The notes below the pieces were generated by a model that was not told the DNA's origin, did not search any database, and saw only the letters and a list, made by a program, of their open reading frames with translations. This document shows, one piece after another, positions 47,301 to 60,200 of a stretch of DNA of 64,000 nucleotides. This DNA comes from Jaltomata sinuosa. Lineage: Eukaryota; Streptophyta; Magnoliopsida; Solanales; Solanaceae. How positions within the stretch are numbered: position 1 is the first letter of the stretch; every line of letters begins with the position of its first letter. The stretch is taken from contig QJPP01001556.1 of the NCBI GenBank assembly GCA_003996215.1, positions 124,001 to 188,000 of the forward strand, read 5' to 3'. A program made the translations under genes and the position numbers.

Positions 47301-47487
47301 TGCAGTTGTCTGGCCAGTTGGTGAATATTATTTACGTATAGTTCTTTACTACTGTTTTAGGAATAATGAGTCTTAAACATGTTATGAGAAAAGTTAAAAT
47401 TAAAAAATTACTGGAAAAAAAAAGAATTTTTTTTTTGAAACGAACTAAAAAATAATAATCAAGACAAATAAATTGAAACAACGAAAG
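44366..47487. mobile_element. Stowaway-like MITE split by a solo LTR
   Basis: The left piece (44366-44442, TTCTCTTCGTTTCAATTTG) and right piece (47386-47487, ending AATTGAAACAACGAAAG) are inverted ends of one MITE with TA flanks. They are separated by a 2.9-kb LTR. Confidence 0.65.
44443..47379 (+). mobile_element. Solo gypsy LTR (2.9 kb) inside the MITE
   Basis: It starts TATAATACCCC (TG changed to TA) and ends TTAAACA. A direct repeat TGTTAT flanks at 44437-44442 and 47380-47385. The R-U5-like part (about 46980-47340) has CCCTACGTTCGGGGGTGCTGCAT and GTCGGGGCCCTGTCCTGA, typical of Solanaceae gypsy LTRs. No internal region or second LTR is present, so unequal recombination between two LTRs is the simplest origin. 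Reading frames within it are not genes. Confidence 0.68.
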
Positions 47488-47885
47488 TACTTGGCTTCAC
47501 AAAATATTAGTCAGAGGTATTAGGTTTAAATTGCATTTTCAAAAGACCGGTTGAATAGAAGTTACAACCTTTCCGATTTGATCATTTCACACATCGAGTT
47601 TTGATTTTGTAAAGTTTTAGTTGAAAGTAGTTACGTAGGTTATCTTAAAAATTTATCAGGTATATAGAATAAAAATATATATGAACGAGTTGTGGATGAT
47701 GAAGGACTTTCCTAAGTCCTCGTTTGTTAGCACTTAATGGAGTTTTGAATCTGAATAGTTTTGGCTTTAGACCATTAAGTGTATTTGTTTTTATTAAGAT
47801 TTAAGTACTTATTTGGTTTGGATAGGTATTAATCATTAAGATCTTGAACAACGTTTTAATATCGTATTTTTATGTGGAGACCTTT

Positions 47886-48425
47886 CACCACCACTCTGTT
47901 CACAACCACCAACTGCCTCCACTAACCACATCTATCATCACAATCACCGCTACCATCGTTACCATTGTCATCATACAACCATTGCCAACCACCAACCATA
48001 CCACCAATGTTTAACCATCTTTGCTACCACAATCACTATTTACTATACTGGCAACCACCGCCGCTATCAATCATTGTTGTCAGTCTCTGCCAAATCTACC
48101 ACTTCCAGCATTATAAGTACATCCATTACCATCACCATTACCGCCCTCCACTTCCAACTCCACTGTCAGCCACTATTGCAACTGCGAAATCTCTACTATC
48201 AACCACCTCCATCATCACAACTAGCATCACCGCAAAATACCACCAATTACTAACATCAATCAATTCCACCATCACAATCACTGCCATCACCATCACTACC
48301 ATCCTCCATCATTGCGTTAGTCACTACAACACCAACCATAACAACTATCACCATCACCATTACTAGCCACTAGCACCAACCATGACCATCACGACCACTA
48401 CAAACCATCTCCACCATCACTAGGG
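47886..48425 (+). repeat. CAC/ATC-rich low-complexity tract
   Basis: About 540 bp of irregular ACC, ATC and CAC triplets, nearly devoid of G on the + strand. An open frame here (His/Thr/Ile-rich) follows from composition. Confidence 0.85.
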
Positions 48426-49196
48426 AGCATAAATGTTTCCTTTTTTTAAATAAAATAAATAACTTTATATCATAGTAATTCTTTTCTAATATTTAATTAC
48501 TTTTTTATTTGAATTGTATATCTATTATGTTTAAAGATAAATAAATTATACATATTTTGATGTTGAAAAACAAACAGTTTTAATCATTTAGTTTTAAATC
48601 TTGAGACAACATCTTAATCATTCAGATGTGCATTCAAATTAAGTTTTTAATTTTAATGAAAACAAATAAAACCTAATAAATATATCCAAGTTTTTCGTCC
48701 AAATTTAAAACAAATTTCATAACAAAAGTAAAAACAAAATCGACCTAGATAATGATACTTTAAATAAGCAATTCAATTCAATTCAATTATTGTCCAATTT
48801 AAAATAGAAAAAAAAAACTCAAAACTATAAAGGATAATTTTTAAATTTTATTTTATTTTCTTGATGATTCAAATTTTAAATAGAGGTGCTTAGCAGATCA
48901 ACCCCTCTTTGTCACACTAGTTAAAAAATAGGATTACATAGCTACGAAAAGATGTGACCCGTTAAAAAAATGCAAGGGCAAAGTAGGCCAGAGTTTGCAA
49001 TTACACTGCCAATAACGGTAGTTATAGTAGTACTCTCCTCGATTCATATTATTTGACCTCTATTAATCTGATATATTTATTAAAAAAATATTAATTAAAA
49101 ATGTATTTTATTAAATTAATATTATTAATAATATTTTAGAATTTTAAATTTAATAATAATTATTATTATATTATATAATTATTTAACATTATACCA
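48426..49196. other. AT-rich sequence, nothing recognised
   Basis: No gene or clear repeat boundary. Confidence 0.5.
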
Positions 49197-49555
49197 GAAG
49201 AAGAGATCTGCGACCGGGCGATAGTTCGTCATAGTCAAGAATCTAGCAAGTCAAGCATCCTTAAATTTATTTATAAGAATCAAGATATAGGCAAATTGAT
49301 CTATGATTTGATGATTGTATGGAAGCTATTGAAGCTTTTTACCCAGGCAAAGGGTCTGTCGAGATCCAGTACATACTGTTATTGAACCCATGTGTCTAGC
49401 AGTTTTAATCGGATAAAGACGCCCTTTTTCTCCTTTTAACGGGCTTGAGACCGCGGCTGGCTACACGGAGTCACTAAGACAAAGCTAATAACAGTAGTAC
49501 CGGATCTGATTGTGCCACCATCTCGGAACCAAGTCAAGAAACCATATAGCAATTT
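49197..49555. other. GC-richer patch of foreign composition, possibly organellar DNA
   Basis: About 360 bp (from GAAGAGATCTGCGACCGGGCG to about GAACCAAGTCAAGAAACC) has clearly higher GC than both flanks and no poly-A/T runs. It encodes no convincing protein. A nuclear insertion of mitochondrial DNA would look like this, but I cannot identify the source. Confidence 0.35.
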
Positions 49556-49705
49556 GTTTATATCTAGACAAAATAAATAAATTTGCTAAAATAAATAAAT
49601 AAATAAATAAAATAGCAATTTGTTTATATATTTTTTAATTTGCTAAAATAAATAAATAAAATAAAAAATCTATTTTTAATAAGATCAAATAAAATGAAAG
49701 GGGGA
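49556..49705 (+). repeat. AATAAATAAATA and TAGCAATTTGTTTATAT direct repeats
   Basis: The motif ATAGCAATTTGTTTATAT occurs twice (about 49546 and 49612), each followed by TTTGCTAAAATAAATAAATA. Confidence 0.75.
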
Positions 49706-49830
49706 AGGTATTTCGCCCGCCTTGTCTGACCGCTGTGGGCGTTAAAATTAATGCAGTGCACCATTAGCTTCCAAAATTAGCTTAAACCCCACCACTAATT
49801 CATTATTACTATTATTGTTGCACCCATAAT

Positions 49831-50687
49831 TAGGGCTGTTCATGGTTTGGTTAAAAACCAAATCAAACTGATTAAAAAAATGGACATTTAGTTTGGTTTG
49901 ATTTGATTTTGAATTTTAAAAATTGATATTATTTGGTTTGGTTATGATTTTACTAAAAAAAAACGCAAAAATAACTGAACCGATAATTATATATACAAAT
50001 TTTATAGTTATTTATATATTATTTATAAATAAAATATAATTATTTTATTATATTTTAACCATGAACTTAACTTTAGCATATCATAATTTATCAAGCCCGA
50101 CACTTTAGTCCAAACCCGACATCTCTCAACTTCAAGCCCAACACTTTAATCTTTAAGTGTCTAAGTTCTAACCGTATGATCTCACTTTTCATTTTAATTT
50201 TAAAATAATGCGTAGCAAATCAAGTGCTTATTGTTGCATTTGGGTTCTTTCCGTAATACTAATTAATGCATTAGAATTTATAGGATTACTGTCTCGCTTT
50301 ATTGGTGGTCGCTTCCTCACAAAATATTGATTTGTGATTTTTATCCTATAGACAGTACTACTAATGCTTATTATTTTGGCATTTGATTCACAAATTCAAG
50401 AGACAAAATTATTGTTTGCAATGCTAAACAAGATAAGCTTGTTAAAGACATTTACTTGGTGTTACTAGGACTTGTATCTAGGCAAATCTTTTAGCTATTG
50501 TCATTTTTTATACTATTATCAATTTATCATTAGTTAGGATCATAAACCGAATAAACCGAACCAAATCAAACCAAATCGACGATTATTTTTTTATTTGGTT
50601 TGGTTTTAGAAATTTAAAAACCAATTAAATTGATTTGATTTTAGTTTTGACCAAAAACCGATCCAAATCGATCCGTGAACACCCTTA
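49831..50687. mobile_element. Non-autonomous hAT-type element 2 (857 bp)
   Basis: Ends TAGGGCTGTTCATGG and the inverse of CCGTGAACACCCTTA. A perfect 8-bp target duplication CCCATAAT lies at 49823-49830 and 50688-50695. Subterminal ACCAAAT/ATTTGGTT motifs are dense. No coding capacity. Confidence 0.88.
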
Positions 50688-50755
50688 CCCATAATAGCAC
50701 GCCTATTTCCTAGTACCCCTTCACTCATAATTGACGTGCTATTCTTATCCTAATT

Positions 50756-50993
50756 GATTATTCCTTTTATTTTTTAAAAAAAATCTATTTAAATTTTACA
50801 CAGAGTTTTAAAAAATAAGAATTTATAATTTTAAATTAAAGTTATATTATACCAAATATCTTTTAATTTTGTGTCTTAAAATATCATGTAAAATGTTGAA
50901 ATTAAAGTGTTACAAAAAAAATATTATTCATTCTAAAACGGACTAAAATAGAAAATAAATCTATCGTTCTTGAAACGGAGGGGAGGGAGTAAT
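50756..50993. mobile_element. Degenerate Stowaway-like MITE upstream of the pantothenate kinase gene
   Basis: The right end ACGGAGGGGAGGGAGTA is the usual Stowaway terminus. The left end is eroded. Confidence 0.45.
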
Positions 50994-51144
50994 AATTAAT
51001 TATACATAGTCAAATCCAAAGAGAAAAAAGAGTAGATGAATTTTGTTTTTCACGCCTTTGTTTTCTCTAATAATGGATTAGGTGTGCTTACAACCCCCCA
51101 TGACTAATGAAGTCCTAGCAGCCCTTTTTTGACAAAAAGAATGC

Positions 51145-51152
51145 TATATATT
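51145..51152 (+). promoter_or_regulatory. TATA box candidate for the pantothenate kinase gene
   Basis: TATATATT lies 110 bases before the start codon, giving a plausible 5' leader of about 75-80 bases. Confidence 0.45.
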
Positions 51153-51254
51153 CTTCACGGATCCTCTTATTTATTCAATCATTAACACTTACAAAATTCT
51201 TTGTTACACTTAATTGAGTGTTCAATTTGAACAAAAAGAAGAAGAGAATCGGAT

Positions 51255-54200
51255 ATGGAGGGAAAGGGTATTGATGGGAAATTAAACAAGAGTGATTCCA
51301 CTTCTGAGCTGCTTAACCAATCTGCTGATGAAATTTCACATTTGTCTATTGACATTGGAGGTAATTTTTGTTTAAATCATAAATTTTGTTGTGAGATCTT
51401 GATTTTCTTGTTTATTATACTTTTTATGTGATTTTTTGGAAAGTTAATGGCTTTTCTGTTTCTTATTAGTTCAACAGGGTTTAAGAAAAAAAAAGATCAA
51501 CTTTTTCTATTGAGACTCATAATTTAGTTATGCTAACTAGGGAACTAAGAAAGAGAAATTCAGAAACTTCTGGAATTGCTATGGGATGGTAGAGTAATTG
51601 ATTCATAGAAATGAAAATATGGAAAAAATTGCATATATGGACGCACCTCGACTAATTCCACGGGATACCTGCCACCTCCCACCAGAGTTACCTGGTAACT
51701 CTGTCCACCAAGACTAGAACAGATGGAAGAAATAGCCGATGTTTTTTGTCTATTAGGAATTGGAAGTGAGACCTCATGGTGCTCAACCTACTTCATTGAC
51801 CACTATGCCACACCCTTGGGTGCCACTAGTTCTACTTTATTAAGTGATGATCCAACATCTTATTTTCATTACGCAATCCTATGTAGTGATATATACCACT
51901 GTATCACGCAACGTTTGCACTAAAAGATCAACTTTTTTCTATTGAGACTCATAATTCAGTTATGCTAACTAGGGAATTAAGAAAGAGAAATTCAGAAACT
52001 TCTGGAATTACTATGTGTTTGGTGGTTTATATTGGACTTCATATTTCAATGAGGGTTAAAGGGGTGATGAATGAGATGGCAGAGTAATTGATTCATATAA
52101 ATGAAAATATGGAAAATATTTCATTTTTTTTTTGATAACCGTGGTGTCTCGGCCAATATGGACGTATTGTAGTCGTCCACTTGTTCTACTTTATTAAGTG
52201 ATGATCCAACATCTTATTTTTATTACGCAATCCTATGTAGTGATATATACCACCACATAGGTTGAATTTTCTCCGAGCTTGAAAGGTTGAAGCGATTCCT
52301 TTAATCTTAAATAAGAGGGAAGGCTTGAGCGAAGAGGCAGAAATTTGAACGGCAAAACATGGGCATTTCGACTGGAAAGTGGAAAACGTGGTTGATGAAG
52401 TGTAATAGGAGACTGGAAAAAACCATTAATATCAAAATTGTCAACAATCAGAGCAGATCACTCTTGAAGAAATTATTCCCTAGTTTAGATTAACTCTTAT
52501 TGTAATTGGTACTTTTTCAAGGTTTAATCTAAGCTAAAGCCGCTCTTTGAAAACAAAGAAACATCATCAACTGGGAGTGATCTCCAGAAGTCGACCAATT
52601 TCTTCTGTGCTAGGTAACTTAAGATAGATGGTTTATGTACTCGAGGTACATCCGAATGTGTTTTAGTGAAAATTCTTGTTTCTCTTTGCAACAGAACTTC
52701 AGTTTTAGTTTTCAATTGTCATTTACTACTGTACTTTGGAATTTTAAAGTCCTTGAGTTTCATAAAAGGGATATAAAATCTCACTTATTAGATAAACCAA
52801 TGTACACAGTAAGTGCAGCACTAATGATGAGGCACCAACAGGATACAAAATTAACTATTTTATAAAAGGGATACAAAATTAACTATTTTACAATATGTTG
52901 ATCAGTATCCCAATGTACAAAGTCAGATATTGAAGAAGCTTTATGCAATTTGGCTGGCTTTAAAAATCCACCTACTAACTACCTATTAAAAAATATTTTG
53001 AGGATCAAATAGGAAAAATGCTAAATGAAATGACCTTCTCTTTTGCAGGCTCCCTCATCAAGATTGTATACTTTTCAACCAACAGTATGTGCAGCACTAA
53101 TGATGAGGCACCAACTATATCGAAAGAAAGAAAGGAAGCTCCCAATGGAGACCTTAACCATCACATTCTTAGTGGCAGGCTTTATTTCGTTAAATTCGAG
53201 ACTAGCAAGATTGAGGACTGCATAAAATTTTTGTCTTCCAAGAAACTTCAACAGTGCGGTAGGTATTCTTTGTGGTGCTTACACCTTTTAGATGTAATTG
53301 CTTCCTATGGTGACTTAATTGGTTACAAATTGGCAGCCATGTAAACATCATAGGGAGCTTGATCATGAACACGAACTTTATATTTTGATAAGTGAAGAAT
53401 AATTTATTTTTTCGCCTTTGATTATAAGTAAATCTAACTCATCGGAGCTGTCAACATCATTTAGAGTATGTACATGTGTGGATGAGCTTGATCCTGATTG
53501 TCACTATTTCCTTTTCTAAAAAGTGAGATGAATTTCCTTTTTTATTTAGCTTTTCACTCAGATTTTGTAATGCAGCTCATAATTCGCAATATATACATGA
53601 ACAAATTTCTCAATTTTAGCCACCAAGTGCTAAATTTTGTATCATATGTCTGCTCCTCGATGTTTCTTTTCTGTCCCTTTGTTCATCTTTACAAAGTGAA
53701 GAAATAGAGGCGTAGGGCAAGGATCCTTTTCCTAGCATAGCTCTTCTCCAGGTGTAGTAGAGTGAAGAGAATGACAACGCAGCTGGTCTCTCAACGGTCA
53801 AGAAGCTAGAATAGAGAGGACATGAAATAAACTCTTCCTCATAAGTAGCAGTGAGAGAATTCAGGAGTTGGAGGAGATTGGAAAGATAGAGAAAACACTG
53901 CCGCGGGGTCTATACTAAGCAGTTGCTTTAACACTAGACGTGGACTTTTAAGATGTTAATGTTACTTATGTGTTTTATTAGTGATAGTGGAAGAACACTA
54001 TTAAAAAATCACTTAGTTAATGTGGCACAGAAAACTTTGGATGATTGAAAGAATTTGAATTCTTGAAAGTGAAGTGTACAGAATAGCACTTTTTTCATTA
54101 CTCTAAGCGTATTTGAAGTGTACAAACATTTTAGTACGGACAGAAATATGATTTATATGTAGTTTCAGTTAAGTTTTTAGGTATTTTGGTCTCTTTAGGA

Positions 54201-57200
54201 GTCATATGCCTAGTTAAAGAGAACATCTTCACTTTAGAGTTTATACTCAGCTTCTTATCATTCTTTTGATTGAGTTGTATTATGCTATGACCTTCCTAAA
54301 TCTTACAGATTACAATGATTACAGGTGCTCAATGTCATCATTCTCATGCTGTTGACAAGATCAAGATTAAGGTAAAGGAGTTATTTCAAAAGATGTTGGT
54401 TCTGTTTCCCACCTCTTTTTTTGCTCAATTAGGTGATTATTGGAGAGCTTTCCTGAAGTCCTTAGTTTCCAGAGGAATTTTTATATCCTAAAACTTCATT
54501 AAAAAAGAAATAATATTTGTATCCATTGTGGGATGAAACGAGCTTTCGGAAGTCCAGCAAATCAACCATGGTCTGCTGGAGAAGCTACTCAATGATAAGT
54601 ACTGAGGAAGCTACTCATTGCAGTCTTCTTATTGTTAGAGTGTATTTTTCAAGCTAAATACTTCTTGAAAATTGAACTTTTATAAAGTGGAAATAAATAG
54701 TGTATGCATTCCCCTTCTAGAAGATCTAGAATAAATAAATAAGTGGCCTCTCTTATAACTTAAATTTTTAGATAAAGTGATTTACGTCGATCAACATGGT
54801 GTTAGAGTAAGTAGAGTTCTTCAATTTGAGTCTCCCACCGATAAACAAAATAATGCACGTGCTTGGCTAACCAAAAAAAAAAAAGAAAAAAAGAAGGGAG
54901 GCCACATGTGAGGGGTGTGGTGAGGACCTAAAATAAATAAATAAATAAGAGTGTACTCAGTAGTTTAAACTTTTAATCAGGTTGTCTACAATTCAATGAA
55001 GTGTAGTTAGACTAATGTGTATAGAGTTAATTGGGTATGCATTAGTGTCTGATTGGGAAAACGTACTAAATACACTATACATAGTATTCATAAAAGAATT
55101 CAGGCTTAAAGTTAAAATATTGCACAGAAACCCTTGCATGTAGTTCAATTTTCTGAAAACACATTAATCAGGTCTTGTAAATGTTCCTCTGCCCATGGCT
55201 GGAATATATCTTCTTGGGGGTCAAAGCACCCATGGTCATACCAAAGAGCTGTAGTAGAATTTTTCCTCACAATATTTGTAATTAATTTATATGGTGAAAT
55301 GCTAAATTTGAGTGACCCATGGAACCTCTTGATGAATTTTTTCCTGCTTGAACAGGCAACAGGTGGTGGAGCTTTCAAGTTTGCCGATCTATTCAAAGAA
55401 AAACTTGGCATAACTCTGGACAAGGTAGAAGAAATGGAGTCTCTTGTTGCCGGAGCAAATTTTCTGCTTAAGGTGGGGAATTTTTTTATAGCAGAAAGCA
55501 GTATTTGGTTTGTACTTTTTTCTTCAGATATTGGCACATGAAATCCTTTTTAAAAATAATTTTGATCTTTCTTGTCCACTAATCTTCAGCTTGGTTTATC
55601 TACTTAATCGGAATAAGTACCTGGAAGGTATTTGTGGTCCCAGGAATACATATATGTACTCTCTCTATATTAGTTTCTTGCTTGCGGAAATGATTGTGTG
55701 TCTAGCCAAATTTACTGGGTGTATAGTTTTATTAATTTATCATGATTCCCTGCTGCTTCCTTGATGGAATGCTGCACCCTCAAGGCCGGTAAAAGATTGA
55801 TAAGGCACATTTCCCATGGAAATAGTGGTTTCTCTTTTCTCTCCTCCGTCCAGTATTTAGCTGAATTGAGTACAAGTAACATATGGGATACCTTTTTCTT
55901 TCTTGGTAAGGTACATTTCGATAATTTCAGGTAAATGGAGTACTTTTAAGGATAGAGAAAATCTCTTTACTTTATCGAGTCTTTTCCATGAGACTAAGAC
56001 CTCAGTGGCAACAGAAACCCTTCTCCACTGCATAAACTTTCCTGCTCTTTTCCAATTTTTAACATGCAATAAATATATAAAAAGGAACTCATTTGACACA
56101 TTCCTCTCTTTTTCTCTGAGCAGGCTGTCAACCATGAAGCTTATACATATATTGGAGGTCAAAAGGAGTATGTGAAGATTGATCAGAATGATTTATATCC
56201 CTACCTCCTTGTCAACATTGGGTCTGGGGTTAGCATGATAAAGGTAAGCTTCACAGCCTAGATCCCTTCAATTCAATGTAAACACTAATTCACACTGCTC
56301 TTCAAGGGTTAGGACCTGCAAGGAGTTCACCAAAGCTCTCCTTATCCTACTGCACGCATGATTTAGATGACATTCTATAAACTTCATACTGTTCCGCTGT
56401 TTCCCAACATGCAGTTTTCATCTCATTGTTTTCAACATGTGGGTGCATTCTTATTGCTTATATTATCTCGTGCAGGACAGGAAGTTAATCTTCTGCTTAG
56501 TATTTAGCAGACAATCCATAAATCAAAAAAAGCTAATACCTACAACCACTATGTTATTATTTTCTTAGTTAATTTGGTCCCTTGAAATAATGAATTTACC
56601 TCACATTTTCTCATATGTGAAGATCCCCCTTCGGAAATGTTATTGTCCAACTAACTTTGATGTCAGCAAGATAACATTGGTATACTACTTCATTTAGTAA
56701 GCATGTGTAAATGATCTTGACCAAGAACTTGACAAGACTCACTAGGCTCTGCATTGGGTTACTAAATGAATTTCAGAAGTACTGAAAGTTTAGGTATAAC
56801 ATAATCATCTCAGGCTGGTGGGCTTTGATTCGTTGGTAGATGCAGAGTGATATAGAAGAACTAAAACAGTAGTATAAGACCCTGAAGTAAGAAGATCTTT
56901 TGACTTCATAGCATTTTCTAAAGGATTAATGCACACTTGTGACTTGAGTTGCTGGAAACCTCAGCTGACTGAAACCAGGAGTTAAGAAGCCTTTATGAGC
57001 CATAACTGCTTGTATATATTTTCGTTCTAGAATGAAAAGAATTCAATCATAATTTTATCGAAAGTAAGGTGATATGTGGAATTAATTATGAATTTTATGT
57101 ATTTTCAGTGGCAGAGCCACCTTAGATCGATTTTTTTTCCACTTATAAATAAAATGTGCAAATAAACTATACATAATATAACTTGACGATGCTGAACAAA

Positions 57201-60200
57201 ATACACTTCTTAGCCCTACTAGTTAAGTGCATTACTAGCTTAATTTAGATCACGGTATCGAGCCTCAGCTGGACATGTATGTTTCACATTTTTGAGCCTC
57301 ATCTATTAAATTAAAAAAATGAAGTTGTAAATAAATGGATCCCCAACTCCACAACCATAATAATCAACTATACCAAAATTCGTTCTTTTGGACGAACATA
57401 AATTCTTTTTCGGAAAAGATCTCCTTAGAATTATATTTCTAATGATGTTATCATTAATACATTTTTAGTACTAAAAACTCATTCAAAACTGTTGTAGTAA
57501 TATAGGTCTTTGATTTGTTCATTTATTCGTTGCTTTAAATGCTAACACTGCTCATAAAAAATTCTGTGTATGCCCACCATGTATTTTGGCACTTCATAGC
57601 CAACTCTCTCTTTGTTATACCAATATTTTGTGTTTATGCCTTTTAGGTAGATGGAGATGGGAAATTTCAGAGAGTTAGTGGAACTAGTGTCGGTGGTGGC
57701 ACTTTCTGGGGCCTAGGGAAACTTTTGACAAAATGCCAAAGGTTATTTTCATTTCCGTTATGAGTAGTGATTTTCAATATAGGCTGTTGTTCTCTTTCTG
57801 CAGAATTTTCTTACGTGTTTGTATTACAGTTTTGATGAGTTGCTGGAATTGAGCCATCAGGGAAACAACAGAGTGATAGACATGCTCGTTGGAGATATTT
57901 ATGGGGGATTGGACTATTCAAAGGTATAAACTTTGTTGTGTAATTTTATTTTTTCTGTATGCTTTTTTACACCTTTTCCTTCTTTCATTTGGATAAGTGC
58001 AGTTTAAACTAATCAAAGGTCGGAGTTCTCCAAAGTCCAAATTTTAGTCCAAGTTGAGCAATTTCTTTCCCAACTCCCAATTTGTGTCCATCACGTCCTC
58101 AATCCACTATGTTTTGTGTGTAAAGGTTCTCGTATCAAGATAGGTGAAATAGATTCGTTTTTGGTCATATGCAAAAAGGGGATGACAATAGTAGAGTGAA
58201 CTCTGCTTGTGCATTCTCATCGCTTGAAGTGTGAAGAACAAAGAAATGATAAGTCGAGTCCACCACCCTCTTTAGCCTCTTTTCCTCTTCATTCTGTGTC
58301 TCTTTTTTGTTCACGTTCCTCCAATCTACTTTCTGTCTCGCTCCAGATATGCTCTGCCAACATTAGACCTTTATGCAGGAAAATTGTAAGGCTAGCTTGT
58401 TACAGTTTTCAAGTTCATGTCTTCTCGTGTCATTCCGTGTATACCTTTTTTCAAATTGACAAATTGCATCCTCCTGAGTGGACTTTTTTTTGTTTTATAT
58501 TTTCTTGCTAATTCTATAAACACTTATAGTGCGCATCGTGTACAGAAATTCTCATTTCATCCTCAAAGTATGGATGGAGTCACAATCTTGTTCCCAATTG
58601 TCTAAATGTTCTTATTAATTTCCTTGTCGATACTAGGGCCCAGAAAGAAATGTTCCCAGTCATGATGTTCGCTTTGGAATGGTGCTGCAACCAATGCCAG
58701 ACCCAAATTGAGACTAATTCTCTTGTATTGCACTATTGCTTGAGATATGCACCGCCTGTTTAGAGGGTGGGAATTTGGAGAAAAGCCATTAAAATTAGGG
58801 AAAAGGGTCTAAAGTACTTCTCTAGTATACAAAATATCTTAATTTTATCCTCCATTATACTTTGAAGCTATTCGTACCCTTTTTATTAGCAAATCATTTC
58901 AGTTGTCAGTTGTTATTGATGAACTCATTTAACTCCACCACAAACAGTTACTTATTGTAGTGATGTTTCTACTGTTGGATGTTGGCCAAGTAATTGAAAT
59001 CTCTCATAAGAGGAGTTGATGAATTTTGCAAATCTAGTTCCCGTGTTTTTAGTTTTCTAGATGTGCATACCAAAAAGCTTCATATTCGAGTGATTAAGAA
59101 TTTAATGATTCATGACAGATTGGCCTTGCATCAACAGCCATAGCGTCTAGCTTCGGTAAGGCGGTCTCAGAAAACAAAGAGCTTGAAGACTACAAACCAG
59201 AAGACATTGCCCGGTCCCTCTTAAGGATGATCTCAAATAACATTGGACAGGTAATCATGTTGGTCATGAAGTTTCTGTCAGCATTATCCGTAGCTACATC
59301 ACAATGTAGTTGTTCCCTGACTGAAAAGACCAAAACAATTTTTATATTTCATTTCTCTCTGTATTAAGAATAATACTGCTCCGTGTGTTTTGCATGCTAT
59401 ACAAAGAAGGGATTGAAATAAAACTCAGGAAAAGAGCAGATAGATAATCCACCTATTACTTATTGGATACCTTGTATTGCACATTTTCACTTCATGCTGA
59501 CAATAACTGTGTATATTCTTGGAGATTCGGTTGTAACATGTCATAAAGTTGTTAAAATGCATTAAATATTGGAAGATACTAAAACCTAATATGACTTCTG
59601 CATTAGTCTTTGGTCTTTTCCTTGCTAGAAACTATCCAGTGGTGTTACAGACATGCATCTGCTACTTTGGTTCCTCAATGAAGTTATACTTCCTATTGTG
59701 ATTTTATGATGCTCTCTTCTGCCATGAAAACATTGTGTTACAGAGGTCTTCATTAAATGAATTGTATTTTGTATAAGTGGCATCAAGTTGGTCTAAGGTT
59801 TAGTCTGCTTGTTATCTTGTTCCAAAGATGCTTCGACTGTATAAGAATGGCAAAAATGAACACCTGAATAAGTTGAGAAGTACGATTTGCAGCCGGCACT
59901 CATGAAATGGAAGAAATATAGTGCCTCTCCTTCCATTCTTTTGTTATAATATAGTAGTTTAAATTGTTAAGAATTCATTTTCTTATTGTTGCTGACTTTT
60001 TTCTTCAATTGGTTTTGCTTTTCTAGATTGCATACTTAAATGCTCTTCGTTTTGGGCTCAAGCGCATCATTTTGGGAGGATTCTTCATCCGTGACCATGC
60101 TTATACAATGGATACAATCTCCGTTGCAGTTGATTTCTGGTAATTGCTATATCCACTTATAGTCAGATAATTGGTCTTTTTCTTGCTACCAAGTTACTTA

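Noticed and set aside
47965..48366. 133-codon open frame rich in His, Thr and Ile
   Set aside because: It lies in a CAC/ATC low-complexity tract almost lacking G; no domain, no splice context.
55134..55541. 135-codon frame containing pantothenate kinase residues
   Set aside because: Only 55356-55472 is exon 4; the remainder is intron read through.
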